64,000 bases of DNA from Pseudomonas antarctica. Its GTDB lineage: Bacteria; Pseudomonadota; Gammaproteobacteria; Pseudomonadales; Pseudomonadaceae. Below are positions 53,481-62,771 of this stretch, piece after piece. The DNA is taken from assembly GCF_900624995.1 (NCBI RefSeq), contig NZ_UYXQ01000007.1:62001-126000 (forward strand), given 5' to 3'. The stretch's first letter is position 1. Each line of letters begins with the position of its first letter. The translations under genes were made by a program, and so were the position numbers. The notes below the pieces were generated by a model. It saw nothing but the letters and a program-made list of their open reading frames with translations. It was not told the DNA's origin and searched no databases.

Positions 53481-53492
53481 CGGGGACCCAAA

Positions 53493-53582
53493 ATGTGAGA
53501 GCTGGCTTGCCTGCAATGCTGTCACCTCGGTGTATACGGCGTACCGAGTTGAAGCCATCGCAGGCAAGCCAGCTCCCACAGG
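53493..53582. repeat. REP pair
   Basis: GTGAGAGCTGGCTTGCCTGC and CATCGCAGGCAAGCCAGCTC with a 38-nt spacer: inverted REP copies between convergent genes. Confidence 0.7.
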
Positions 53583-53593
53583 GGAGTCGCGGC

Positions 53594-54280
53594 TCAGCCC
53601 TTGAGCTTTTCGGCAATCCAGATGGTATGCCGGGTGCCCTTGTTGCCATGGGCAAACACCTGCACTTCTTCGGCCTTGAAACCGGCTTTGCGCAGTTTGT
53701 CGCTGAACAGTTTGTCGGCACTGGCTGACCACACCGCCAGCACGCCTTTGGGGCGCAGGGCCTTGGCGCAGGCGGCCAGGCCACCGGCTGAGTAGAGCCA
53801 GCTATTGGCTTTTTGCGTGAGGCCTTCGGGGCCGTTGTCGACGTCGAGCATGATTGCGTCAAAACCCTGAGGCTCGGCCTGCAGCACCTTGGCCACGTCT
53901 TCCATGCGAATCACCGTGCGCGGGTCGAGCAACGGGCGACCGGACTTTTCCCCCAGCGGGCCACGGTTCCACTCCACCACGCCGGGCACCAGTTCGGCGA
54001 CCACCACTTCGGCGGTCTTGCCCAAATGCTTGAGCGCCGAGGCCAGGGTAAAGCCCATGCCCAACCCGCCGATCAGCACTCGCGAACCCGGGCGCCCGGC
54101 GACTTTGCGGCAGGGAATCTCCGCCAGCGCGTCTTCGGAGCCGTGCATGCGCGTGTTCATCAACTGGCCGCCGTCACCGCCCTGGATCTTGATGACAAAA
54201 TCCTCACCATATTCGAACAGGCACAAGGCACCGCCGTTATCGGGGATTGGAGTGGTGTCCAGCAGAACGAAACGTTTCAT
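53594..54280 (-). CDS. Spermidine synthase-like methyltransferase-fold protein
   Basis: 228 residues. AdoMet-type motif RVLIGGLGMGFTLASALKHL, then VVVAELVPGVVEWNRGPLG and the polyamine-synthase-like FDAIMLDVDNGPEGLTQKAN. The N-terminal beta domain is shorter than in SpeE (about 285 residues), so true polyamine synthesis is doubtful. Confidence 0.82.
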   Translation of the reverse strand: MKRFVLLDTTPIPDNGGALCLFEYGEDFVIKIQGGDGGQLMNTRMHGSEDALAEIPCRKVAGRPGSRVLIGGLGMGFTLASALKHLGKTAEVVVAELVPGVVEWNRGPLGEKSGRPLLDPRTVIRMEDVAKVLQAEPQGFDAIMLDVDNGPEGLTQKANSWLYSAGGLAACAKALRPKGVLAVWSASADKLFSDKLRKAGFKAEEVQVFAHGNKGTRHTIWIAEKLKG

Positions 54281-54358
54281 GGAAATCTCATTGGGAAGGG
54301 CATTCTTACGCGGTTGGGAGTAGCCTTACGATATTCCGGTCAGGCCATGGAGCCATCG

Positions 54359-54643
54359 ATGAAGTGCAGCATTCTAACGGTCATTGTGCTTGGCGCGCTC
54401 ACATTGGGTGCAGCGCAAGCCCAGGAGTTGCAAACCGTGCCGGTCGCACCCGCGCCAACCCCCGGTGCGCCGGGTACGCCGACGCCGACGTTGTACCCGC
54501 AAGTCACCCCGCCTGTGGCGCCCAAGGCCACCGCCAACGGCTCGCCCGCGTTGGTGCCGATCGTGTTGCCCACGCCACCCAAAGACCAGAGCGTGCCCGG
54601 CCTGCTGCAAAATGACAGCAAGCCGAAGACGCCTGGCGGTTAA
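54359..54643 (+). CDS. Proline-rich exported protein
   Basis: 94 residues from ATG 54359 (GGAG 6 nt upstream). Signal peptide TVIVLGALTLGAAQA, then a Pro/Ala/Thr-rich chain (VPVAPAPTPGAPGTPTPTLY) without cysteines, probably extended. Divergent from the spermidine-synthase-like gene; the stop overlaps the next gene's stop. Unknown role. Confidence 0.7.
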   Translation: MKCSILTVIVLGALTLGAAQAQELQTVPVAPAPTPGAPGTPTPTLYPQVTPPVAPKATANGSPALVPIVLPTPPKDQSVPGLLQNDSKPKTPGG

Positions 54644-55113
54644 ACCTGTTGGGAGAGTAATTGCCCGTCGGCCATGCGCAGGCGTTTGGACAAGGCAATC
54701 GCAATTGCGCGGATGATCTTGGCTGCAACCCTGGGTGTTTCGTTGAGCATTTTTTCCAGGGAATCCTTGCCCAGGTTCAACAGCACGCAATCACTTGCCG
54801 CGATGCAACTGGCAGAACGCCGTTCGCCATCCAGCACCGCCATTTCGCCAAAGGCCCTGCCACTGCGCAGGGTGGCGATGGTCAGGCGCTGGCCTTCGTG
54901 GTTGGTTTTCTGCACGGCCACCTGGCCGCTATGGATGATGCACATGAAGGTGCCAGCGTCGCCCTCACGAAAAATCGCTTCGCCCTGGGCAATGCTGCTG
55001 ATATTGAAGTAGCCGGCGGCGACGTGAAAATCTTCCGCCAGCAAGGGGTCGAACAGGCCGCAGTCCATGAGCATGTCGCGGATTTCATTGTTGAGCAGGG
55101 TGGGTTGCGGCAT
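54640..55113 (-). CDS. Stand-alone cyclic nucleotide-binding domain protein
   Basis: 157 residues forming one cNMP-binding domain: GEAIFREGDAGTFMCIIHSG, TLRSGRAFGEMAVLDGERRS (phosphate-binding cassette), ASDCVLLNLGKDSLEKML. No helix-turn-helix or enzyme domain is attached. Ligand (cAMP, c-di-GMP or none) unknown. Confidence 0.87.
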   Translation of the reverse strand: MPQPTLLNNEIRDMLMDCGLFDPLLAEDFHVAAGYFNISSIAQGEAIFREGDAGTFMCIIHSGQVAVQKTNHEGQRLTIATLRSGRAFGEMAVLDGERRSASCIAASDCVLLNLGKDSLEKMLNETPRVAAKIIRAIAIALSKRLRMADGQLLSQQV

Positions 55114-55181
55114 TTCTTATCTTGGTCCATCCATCAAGTAGGCGGTCTGTGTGTTCAGACAGGGCCGCCGTACGAAGTTCC

Positions 55182-57236
55182 TTAAATCAACCCCAGCGCC
55201 TTGAACACAAATGCATATTCGAGCGCTACGTCACGTAATCCTTGGTAACGGCCGCTCATCCCGCCGTGGCCGGCGCCCAATTCGGTCTTGAGCAACAGCA
55301 GGTTGTCGTCCGTCTTGGTATCACGCAGCTTGGCCACCCACTTGGCCGCTTCCCAGTACTGCACACGGCTGTCGTTGTAACCGGCAATCACCAGTGTGGC
55401 GGGGTAGGCCTGGGCGCTGACATTCTCATAGGGTGCGTAGGCCTTGATGCGCTCAAACACGTCAGGCGCTTCGGGGTTGCCCCACTCGTCATACTCGGTG
55501 ATGGTCAGCGGCAGCTCCGGGTCGAGCATGGTGTTGAGTACATCGACGAACGGCACTTCGGCAATCGCCGCCTGGAACAAGTCCGGGCGTTGATTGAGCA
55601 CCGCGCCGATCAACAGGCCGCCGGCACTGCCGCCGCTGATGGCCAGTTGCTTGGAGGTGGTCAGGCCCTCGGCGATCAAGTGCTCGGCGCAGGCGATGAA
55701 GTCGCTGAAGGTGTTTTGTTTGTGTTCCTGCTTGCCGTGGCGGTACCAGGCTTCACCCAGTTCGCCGCCGCCGCGTACATGCGCGATGGCAAACGCCACG
55801 CCGCGGTCCAACAGGCTCAGGCGTGCATGCGAGAACCACGGGTCGAGGCTTTGGCCGTAGGCGCCGTAGCCATACAGGTACAGAGGCACAGGCTTGCCGA
55901 GTTGGTCGCGTTTGACCACTAAACTGATCGGCACCTGAGTGCCATCGGCGGACGTGGCCCACAGCCGCTGGCTGACGTAATCGTCGGCATTGAACACACC
56001 AAGTACCGGGGTTTCCTTGAGCACCTCTTGTGCGCCGCTCGCCAATTCAAGCTGGCGCACCTGGGCCGGACGGTTCAGGGCTTCATAGCGCAGGCGGACC
56101 TTGTCGCTGGCAAATTCCAGGCTGTTTTGTACGTAAAGGCTGTAGGCGGCGTCGGGCAATTCCACGCGGTACGCCGGCACGTCTTGAGGGTGCACTTCGA
56201 TCACCGGCAGGCCGCCGATGCGCAGGCTCAAGGTCATGGCGCCGGCGTTCAGGCTTACGCCGTCGAGCATCACTTCGTCGCTGTGCGGGATCAGGTTCTG
56301 CCATTGATCTTCCGTCGGCACGCTGCCGGTGTCGGCGGCGACGAACAGCGCGTAGTTGATGCCGTCGCGGTTGCTGCGGATAAACCAGGCCCACTCGCCA
56401 TCGCGCATGCCGTGGTCGACATCGTATTCGTGGTCCTCGACCCGTGGCGCCAGGCAGGCGAAGTCCAGGTGTGGCAGGTCGGCGTCCAGCGCCCAGATTT
56501 CGCTGGTGGTCTTGCTGCCCAGGGCCAGCAGCAACTGGCGCTCGGAGCTGGAGCGGTAGCAATGCAGGAAGAAACGCCCGTCTGGCTCGTGGAACACTTC
56601 CTGCGCCGCCGTGCCATCCAGGCGATAGCGATAGAGCTTGTGCGGGCGATGGGTGTCGTCCAGTTCGCCGAAAAACAGGGTCAGGCTGTCATTGGCCCAG
56701 GTCATGCTGCCGTCGCAGTCTTCGAACTCCAGTTCGCTGACTTTGCCGTTGGCCAATTCCTTCACGTACAGGGTGTAAATCTCTTCACCGCTGGTATCGA
56801 GGCTGTAGGCCAGGCGCTGGTGGTCGGGGCTGATGCTGAACGCGCCCAGGGAGAAAAAACCACCGTTGGCGAGCTCGTTGGGGTCGAGCAGCAGTTCTTC
56901 ACTGCTTGGGTCCACCTGGTTGCTGTCGTCCGCTGGGCGGCGGCAGCGGTAGTGGCGGGCGTATTCATCACCGGCGGTGGTGCGCGTGTAATACAGGTAC
57001 GGCCCCCACGGCGAAGGCAGGGACAGGTCGGTTTCGAGCATGCGGCCCTTGATCTCTTCGAACAGGGTTTCACGCAGCGCTTGCTGATCGGCGAGCTGGG
57101 CTTCCTGCCAGGCATTTTCGGCTTTGAGGTAATCGAGGACTTCGGCCGTGTCACGCGCTTGCAGCCAGGCGTACGGGTCCTGGCCTTCGGCCTTACGGGC
57201 AATTGGGGCGGCAGTGATGTGGGTCGATGACGGCAT
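55182..57236 (-). CDS. ptrB: Oligopeptidase B (S9 prolyl oligopeptidase family)
   Basis: 684 residues, family length. An N-terminal seven-blade propeller (residues about 60-400) is followed by an alpha/beta hydrolase domain. The nucleophile serine is in SGGSAGGLLIG (about residue 530), with Asp in YNDSRVQYWEAAKW and His in GAGHGGMSGR. It cuts short peptides after Arg or Lys in the cytoplasm. Confidence 0.93.
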   Translation of the reverse strand: MPSSTHITAAPIARKAEGQDPYAWLQARDTAEVLDYLKAENAWQEAQLADQQALRETLFEEIKGRMLETDLSLPSPWGPYLYYTRTTAGDEYARHYRCRRPADDSNQVDPSSEELLLDPNELANGGFFSLGAFSISPDHQRLAYSLDTSGEEIYTLYVKELANGKVSELEFEDCDGSMTWANDSLTLFFGELDDTHRPHKLYRYRLDGTAAQEVFHEPDGRFFLHCYRSSSERQLLLALGSKTTSEIWALDADLPHLDFACLAPRVEDHEYDVDHGMRDGEWAWFIRSNRDGINYALFVAADTGSVPTEDQWQNLIPHSDEVMLDGVSLNAGAMTLSLRIGGLPVIEVHPQDVPAYRVELPDAAYSLYVQNSLEFASDKVRLRYEALNRPAQVRQLELASGAQEVLKETPVLGVFNADDYVSQRLWATSADGTQVPISLVVKRDQLGKPVPLYLYGYGAYGQSLDPWFSHARLSLLDRGVAFAIAHVRGGGELGEAWYRHGKQEHKQNTFSDFIACAEHLIAEGLTTSKQLAISGGSAGGLLIGAVLNQRPDLFQAAIAEVPFVDVLNTMLDPELPLTITEYDEWGNPEAPDVFERIKAYAPYENVSAQAYPATLVIAGYNDSRVQYWEAAKWVAKLRDTKTDDNLLLLKTELGAGHGGMSGRYQGLRDVALEYAFVFKALGLI

Positions 57237-57326
57237 GGATCACTCTCTGTCTGGCGGATGGTGGCAGGCATTGCAGCCGCGACACGCAAAAGCCGTTATC
57301 ATAGCCGCCTGTTTGCCTACCTTGCC

Positions 57327-57794
57327 ATGGACACCATGACCGAGAACGACTATCTGACCGCTTGGGGCCTTTACGCCTTCGCCGCTTTGGGCTGCCTGTT
57401 GGTGTGGTGGCGCATGACCTGCTGGATCTGGCGCTGGCTGCGCGAGCCGCTGCAACTGCTGATGGCGGTGTTGCTGCTCAGCCCGACCATCGTTGACCCG
57501 TGCAAGACCCAGTTCGCGCCGGCCGTGGCCATCACGGCCCTGGACTTGGTGCTGCATGTCGGCAATAACGCCTGGCGGGCCATCTCCGATCTGTTCATGT
57601 ACACGATGATCACGTTTGGCGTGTATATCGTGTTTGCGTTGATCCGCTGGCCCATCGAGCGCGCCGCCAACGCCCGCCGTGAGCGTAAGGCCGCTACCGA
57701 TGCCGCGTTGGCTGCCGAGCCTGTGGACGAAGATGACGAGCCGTTTCGTCGCCCGGCGCCCGTGAGTGGTATGCGGGTCGAACCGCGTCTTTAA
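57327..57794 (+). CDS. Conserved membrane protein, unknown
   Basis: 155 residues from ATG 57327 (ATG 57336 also possible). Three hydrophobic helices (AWGLYAFAALGCLLVWW, LQLLMAVLLLSPTIVDPC, MYTMITFGVYIVFALIRW) and an acidic tail (EPVDEDDEPFRRP). Divergent from ptrB and 30 nt before the amidotransferase gene. Confidence 0.75.
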   Translation: MDTMTENDYLTAWGLYAFAALGCLLVWWRMTCWIWRWLREPLQLLMAVLLLSPTIVDPCKTQFAPAVAITALDLVLHVGNNAWRAISDLFMYTMITFGVYIVFALIRWPIERAANARRERKAATDAALAAEPVDEDDEPFRRPAPVSGMRVEPRL

Positions 57795-57824
57795 CGTTGT
57801 CCGCCCTGCAGCGAGAGCCCTGGC

Positions 57825-58601
57825 ATGTGTGAATTATTGGGCATGAGTGCCAACGTCCCCACCGATATCGTATTCAGCTTTACCGGGCTGATGCAGCGGG
57901 GCGGGCGTACTGGCCCTCACCGCGATGGGTGGGGTATCGCCTTTTACGAGGGCCGTGGCCTGCGACTTTTCCAGGACCCGGCCGCCAGCTGTGAGTCGCA
58001 AGTTGCGCTGCTGGTGCAGCGTTATCCCATCAAAAGTGAAGTGGTGATTGGCCATATCCGCCAAGCCAACGTGGGCAAGGTGAGCCTGGCCAATACCCAC
58101 CCCTTCGTACGGGAACTGTGGGGCCGCAACTGGTGCTTTGCGCACAACGGCCAACTCGCGGACTTCAACCCGCGCGCCACGTTCTACCGCCCGGTGGGTG
58201 ATACCGACAGCGAAGCGGCGTTCTGCGACCTGCTCAACCGGGTGCGCGAAGCCTTCCCGGAGCCGGTGGACATCGAACAGGTGCTGCCGGATCTGATCGC
58301 TGCCTGTGCTGACTACCGCAGCAAAGGCGTATTCAACTGCCTGCTCAGCGACGGCGACTGGCTGTTTTGCTACTGCACGACCAAACTGGCGCAGATTACC
58401 CGGCGCGCACCGTTCGGCCCGGCGCGCTTGAAAGATGTCGACGTGATCGTGGATTTTCAGGCCGAAACCACGCCAAATGACGTGGTCACGGTGATCGCCA
58501 CCGAGCCGTTGACCGACAATGAAAACTGGACCCGCTACGAACCGGGTCAATGGAGCCTGTGGCGACGCGGTGAATGCGTCAGCCAGGGCATTACCGAGTA
58601 A
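57825..58601 (+). CDS. Class II glutamine amidotransferase (YafJ-like)
   Basis: 258 residues. It begins MCELLGM, so Cys2 is the N-terminal nucleophile after Met removal. [40 protein letters not shown] and [12 protein letters not shown] complete the glutaminase site. No synthase domain is attached; acceptor unknown. Confidence 0.92.
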   Translation: MCELLGMSANVPTDIVFSFTGLMQRGGRTGPHRDGWGIAFYEGRGLRLFQDPAASCESQVALLVQRYPIKSEVVIGHIRQANVGKVSLANTHPFVRELWGRNWCFAHNGQLADFNPRATFYRPVGDTDSEAAFCDLLNRVREAFPEPVDIEQVLPDLIAACADYRSKGVFNCLLSDGDWLFCYCTTKLAQITRRAPFGPARLKDVDVIVDFQAETTPNDVVTVIATEPLTDNENWTRYEPGQWSLWRRGECVSQGITE

Positions 58602-58612
58602 GGATATCGACC

Positions 58613-59155
58613 ATGCTGCTCAGTTATCTGCGGTTGGTGCTGTTTGCCATTGGCTTGTTGGTCGGCGTGCAAGTGCCGGGGTTTATCAATGACTATGCCA
58701 AGCGCGTCGAGGCCCACCTGATCGAGGCCCAGACCGGCCTTAGCGGGTTTGAAACCACTGCGCGGCAGTTCTTCAAGGGTGACTTGCAGGCATTGGTGGC
58801 GCATTACCGCGCCAGTAATGACCCGGTGTTCCAGAGCGACGCCAACAGCCTGGGCACTATGCTCGATCGCCAAGTGGCGTTGGACAAGCAATTCCAGGCC
58901 ATGCAAGGCCCGTGGTACATCCGCGCCCTGCAAGTGGCGGTGGCCGCCGACCCGGCGATTCGCCTGGAAACCTGGAACGGCTACAGCTACCAGATCCTGT
59001 TGACGCCGGAGGCCATGGGCTGGGGCTTGGGCGGGGCGATGCTGTTGTCGTTCGGCATTGAATGCCTGTTCCGGTTGATCGACTGGGTGGTGTTGGGCGG
59101 CAAGCGCCTGCGCCAGAGTCGGCCGATTGAAGAGCGAGACCTTAAAGGTCTCTAA
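58613..59155 (+). CDS. DUF2937 membrane protein
   Basis: 180 residues from ATG 58613 (AAGGAT 8 nt upstream). N-terminal helix (LRLVLFAIGLLVGVQVPGFI), a helical middle, and a C-terminal helix (GWGLGGAMLLSFGIECLFRL). Family role unknown. 11 nt after the amidotransferase gene. Confidence 0.83.
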   Translation: MLLSYLRLVLFAIGLLVGVQVPGFINDYAKRVEAHLIEAQTGLSGFETTARQFFKGDLQALVAHYRASNDPVFQSDANSLGTMLDRQVALDKQFQAMQGPWYIRALQVAVAADPAIRLETWNGYSYQILLTPEAMGWGLGGAMLLSFGIECLFRLIDWVVLGGKRLRQSRPIEERDLKGL

Positions 59156-59171
59156 AAACCAGCTCGGTCAA

Positions 59172-59204
59172 AGTGGGAGCAGGCAAGCCAGCTCCCACAG
59201 TTTT
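59172..59204. terminator. REP-derived hairpin terminator
   Basis: GTGGGAGC (59173-59180) pairs with GCTCCCAC (59191-59198) around AGGCAAGCCA, then AGTTTT. It separates the convergent DUF2937 and LysR genes. Confidence 0.7.
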
Positions 59205-60123
59205 AATCCGATTTGGCCAGTAGCATGTGCTCTTCGCCGACTTCCTCGGCATACCTGGCCACCACCTTCTGGCACAGCCCGACAATCTCCTCCACCAGCT
59301 CCACGCCCACACGCCACGACACCACTACCTGTAAATTCGGCAGTTTTTGCGCCATCGGCAGCATCACCAATTCCCCGCGTGCCAATTCTTCGCTGACCAA
59401 CACCGGCGGCAGCGCGCCAATACCGAAACCATCGCGCAACAGGCGGGTAATCGCCGACACCGAATTCACGCAGTTCATGCGTGGCGCGGCCACGCCGTTG
59501 GCTTGCATCAGGCTCAGCACGTCCTGGTGCGGATGCGAGTTTTTCGAGTAGGTGATGATGCGCTCCTGGGCCAGTTCGGCGAGGGAGGCGTAGTCGCGGT
59601 TGTAGAGGGAGTGGCTGGCGACGATCCAGGCCATCGGGTGGCTGGCCAGTTCCAGGCTGCGTACGGTTTCCAAACGCAGCAGGTCGGTTTGCAGGATTAA
59701 ATCGAGGAAGCCTTTTTGCAGCTGATCACTGAGGTTCAATGCGGTATCGGCGACTAACTCGATTTCTACCAGCGGAAAATGGTCCATCAGTTCGGCCACC
59801 AATGGGCTGAGCCAGGTGTGAATCACCGTGTCCATCGCGCCGATTCGGATGCGCCCGACCTTGCTGCTGGTGGTTTCCAGGGACTGCTTCAACCCCTGCA
59901 TGGTCACCATCATCTGCTCGGCGTAGTCGAGCACCTTCAAGCCGTCCGGTGTCAGGCTCACGCCGCGCGAATCGCGCAGAAACAGCTTCACGCCCAACTC
60001 GCTTTCGAGCACGGCAATGCGGCTGGAGATCGAGGCCTGGGTGGTGAACAGCTTCTCGGCGGTCAGGCGAAAGCTCTTGAGCTTGGCCACCCAGACGAAG
60101 GTTTCGAGGAACTTCAAATTCAT
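59203..60123 (-). CDS. LysR-type regulator of the pxp operon
   Basis: 306 residues from ATG 60123. Helix-turn-helix: NLKFLETFVWVAKLKSFRLT with TTQASISSRIAVLESELGV. Divergent from pxpABC with 175 nt between, so probably their regulator. Longer in-frame upstream codons lie over the promoter and are not used. Confidence 0.88.
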   Translation of the reverse strand: MNLKFLETFVWVAKLKSFRLTAEKLFTTQASISSRIAVLESELGVKLFLRDSRGVSLTPDGLKVLDYAEQMMVTMQGLKQSLETTSSKVGRIRIGAMDTVIHTWLSPLVAELMDHFPLVEIELVADTALNLSDQLQKGFLDLILQTDLLRLETVRSLELASHPMAWIVASHSLYNRDYASLAELAQERIITYSKNSHPHQDVLSLMQANGVAAPRMNCVNSVSAITRLLRDGFGIGALPPVLVSEELARGELVMLPMAQKLPNLQVVVSWRVGVELVEEIVGLCQKVVARYAEEVGEEHMLLAKSD

Positions 60124-60298
60124 GGGATCAACTTTTCTTATGCATGGATCGGTTTTTATTAGTTGGACGCCGCACCGGGCAAACGCCAAAAATCGAGCTA
60201 TTCCACGATAAGCGTCGTTGGGGTGTGAGGACAAGTTGCCAGTTCTGCGTGAAAAATCCCACACTACAAAAAATACAAAGCCTAGAGGAGCACCCACC

Positions 60299-61039
60299 GT
60301 GAGCCGTCTGCTACTGAATTGCGACATCGGCGAAAGCTTCGGCAACTGGACCATGGGTCTGGACGCCGAGGTCATGCCGTTCATTGATTGTGCCAACGTG
60401 GCGTGCGGCTTCCATGCCGGCGACCCGAGCATCATGCGCAAGACCGTCAGCCTGGCGCTCAAGCACGGCGTGCAAGTAGGTGCGCACCCTGCGTACCAGG
60501 ACCTGCAAGGGTTCGGCCGCCGCTCCATGGCCTACACTGCGCAGGAAATCCAGGACCTGTTGCACTACCAGATCGGCGCCCTCGACGGCATCTGCCGCGC
60601 GCAAGGCGCGCGGGTCAGCTACGTCAAACCCCATGGCGCGATGTACAACGACATGATGGCCAACCCCCCGCAATTGCGCGCAGTGATCCAGGCCGTAGCC
60701 GCCTATGGCGACCTGCCGCTGATGCTGCTGGCCACTCGCGACAACAGCGCGGCCCAGGCTTTGGCTGACGAGTACGGGGTAACGCTGTGGTTCGAAGCCT
60801 TCGCCGACCGTGCCTACGACCACAAAGGGCACTTGGTCTCGCGCCAACTGCCCGGCGCCGTCCACCATGATTCGCAGACCATCGTGCAGCAGGCGCTGAC
60901 CATTTCCCGCAGCGAAGCCCTGACAGCCAGCGATGGCAGCACCTTGGTCTTGCAGGCCAACACCCTGTGTGTGCATGGCGATAACGCCAGCTCGGTGGCT
61001 GCCGTGAAACGTATCCGCGAGGCGTTGAAACCAGCATGA
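60299..61039 (+). CDS. pxpA: 5-oxoprolinase subunit PxpA (LamB/YcsF family)
   Basis: 246 residues, GTG start at 60299 with AGAGGAG 9 nt upstream. [58 protein letters not shown] and [11 protein letters not shown] are the metal/active-site blocks of LamB/YcsF. PxpA with PxpBC opens 5-oxoproline to glutamate using ATP. Confidence 0.93.
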   Translation: MSRLLLNCDIGESFGNWTMGLDAEVMPFIDCANVACGFHAGDPSIMRKTVSLALKHGVQVGAHPAYQDLQGFGRRSMAYTAQEIQDLLHYQIGALDGICRAQGARVSYVKPHGAMYNDMMANPPQLRAVIQAVAAYGDLPLMLLATRDNSAAQALADEYGVTLWFEAFADRAYDHKGHLVSRQLPGAVHHDSQTIVQQALTISRSEALTASDGSTLVLQANTLCVHGDNASSVAAVKRIREALKPA

Positions 61040-61740
61040 AGCCACGCATTGAAGTGGTGGCGATCGACTGCCTGATGGTGCGTCTGTTTGATGCAATTGC
61101 CGAAGCCAACATGCCGTGGATGCTCGCCGCCACTGAACGCCTGCGCGAAGGGTTTGGCGCGGCATTGGTGGATCTGGTGCCGTCCTACACCACGCTGATG
61201 GTGCATTACAATCTCAGCGCCTTGAGCCCGGCCCAGGCGCGGGAGTTGATCGACCTGGCGCTGACCGACCTGCAACCCCAGGCCCAAGGCAGCGGCCAGT
61301 GTCACGTGTTGCCGGTGTGGTACGACCTGAGTGTTGGCCCGGAACTGACCTTGCTCAGCCAGCGCAGCGGCCTTGCGGTAGACGATGTGATCCGCCGCCA
61401 CAGCGCCCACGAATACCAAGTGTTCGCCCTCGGCTTTGCGCCCGGTTTTGCTTTTATGGGGCTGGTGGACGAAAGCCTCGCCACGCCACGCCTGAATACC
61501 CCACGCAAACGCGTGGCGGCTGGCAGCGTCGGCATCGCCGAACGGCAAACCGCCGCGTACCCGGTGGTTTCCCCGGGCGGCTGGAACTTGATCGGCCGCA
61601 CCCCGGCCAAACTGTTCGACCGCGAGCGCGACGGCTACAGCCTGATGCAACCCGGCGACACGGTGCGTTTCGAGGCGGTCGGCCACGCCGAATTTATCCA
61701 CCTGGGTGGCGATGACACGCCGTTGGAGGCGCACACATGA
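61036..61740 (+). CDS. pxpB: 5-oxoprolinase subunit PxpB (KipI-like)
   Basis: 234 residues. Pattern [55 protein letters not shown], all diagnostic of the allophanate-hydrolase subunit 1 family. ATGA overlaps at both ends tie it to pxpA and pxpC. Confidence 0.94.
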   Translation: MKPRIEVVAIDCLMVRLFDAIAEANMPWMLAATERLREGFGAALVDLVPSYTTLMVHYNLSALSPAQARELIDLALTDLQPQAQGSGQCHVLPVWYDLSVGPELTLLSQRSGLAVDDVIRRHSAHEYQVFALGFAPGFAFMGLVDESLATPRLNTPRKRVAAGSVGIAERQTAAYPVVSPGGWNLIGRTPAKLFDRERDGYSLMQPGDTVRFEAVGHAEFIHLGGDDTPLEAHT

Positions 61741-62651
61741 GCCGCTTGTTGATCGAGGCCAGCACGCCGCTGTGCCTGTTGCAGGACGCTGGTCGCTTTG
61801 GCGTGCGCCACCTGGGCGTGACCCAGGGCGGCGCGCTGGATTGGGTGTCGATGTCCTGGGCCAACTGGCTGCTGGGCAATGCGCTGGATGCGCCGGTGGT
61901 GGAAATCACCTTGGGCGGGTTCACCGTGCAGGCTGAGGGTTATTGCCTGCTGGCATTGGCCGGGGCGGATTTGGGCGCGTACATCGACGAACGCGCGATC
62001 AGCCCGGGGCGCAGTTTTATCCTGCAAAAGGGCCAGCGCCTGCGCTTCACCCAGCCGTTCAGTGGCGCGCGGGCTTACCTGGCGCCGCCGGGTGGGTTTG
62101 ATGCGCCGGATGTGCTCGGCAGTTGCGCCACGGTGGTTCGTGAAGAATTGGGCGGGGTGGACGGTTTCGGCAAGGCGTTGGCCGAAGGCGGGCGCTTGGC
62201 CTATTCCGGCACGGGCGGTGCGATGAAGGTATTGAGTGTGCCTGGTTTGCCCGCCAAGGCGCCGCTGGAGGTGATAGTCGGCGCGCAGATCGGGCAGTTC
62301 AGCGGGCAGAGTGTGTTTGATGCGTTCAACACTGAATGGGCCTTGGACAGTCGGGCGGATCGCATGGGCATGCGTTTGCTCGGTACGCCGTTGCAGTATC
62401 AGGGGCCGTCGTTGATCTCTGAAGGCATTCCGCTGGGGGCCATCCAGGTGCCGCCGGATGGGCAGCCGATAGTGTTGCTTAATGACCGGCAGACCATCGG
62501 TGGCTACCCGCGTTTGGGCGCGTTGACGCCGTTGGCGCTGGCGCGGCTGGCGCAGTGTTTGCCGGGGGAGAAGGTCAAGTTGGCGCCAGTGGTGCAGGAG
62601 ACGGCGCATCGGCAGCACAGCGACTTTTTGCAGCGCTTCACCGAAGGCTGA
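61737..62651 (+). CDS. pxpC: 5-oxoprolinase subunit PxpC (biotin-dependent carboxyltransferase-like)
   Basis: 304 residues. DAGRFGVRHLGVTQGGALDW, EITLGGFTV, RAYLAPPGGFDAPDVLGSCA, SRADRMGMRLLG and DGQPIVLLNDRQTIGGYPRL are the family blocks. Last gene of the operon; a REP pair follows. Confidence 0.94.
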   Translation: MSRLLIEASTPLCLLQDAGRFGVRHLGVTQGGALDWVSMSWANWLLGNALDAPVVEITLGGFTVQAEGYCLLALAGADLGAYIDERAISPGRSFILQKGQRLRFTQPFSGARAYLAPPGGFDAPDVLGSCATVVREELGGVDGFGKALAEGGRLAYSGTGGAMKVLSVPGLPAKAPLEVIVGAQIGQFSGQSVFDAFNTEWALDSRADRMGMRLLGTPLQYQGPSLISEGIPLGAIQVPPDGQPIVLLNDRQTIGGYPRLGALTPLALARLAQCLPGEKVKLAPVVQETAHRQHSDFLQRFTEG

Positions 62652-62668
62652 AAAGCGCCGCAATCCAA

Positions 62669-62763
62669 AATGTGGGAGTGGGCTTGTTCGCGAAGGCAGG
62701 GTGTCAGTCAGCACATCTTTAACTGATCCACCGCATTCGCGAGCAAGCCCGCTCCCACATTTA
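62669..62763. repeat. REP pair between convergent genes
   Basis: TGTGGGAGTGGGCTTGTTCG and CGAGCAAGCCCGCTCCCACA in opposite directions with a spacer of about 45 nt. A-rich and T-rich ends suggest it also terminates transcription. Confidence 0.72.
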
Positions 62764-62771
62764 GATTTCGG

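Noticed and set aside
53594..54280. Bona fide spermidine synthase SpeE
   Set aside because: Shorter than SpeE and without a speD/speE context; only the fold is supported.
56028..57230. 400-codon plus-strand frame opposite ptrB
   Set aside because: Shadow of oligopeptidase B; low-complexity Gln/Val/Gly composition.
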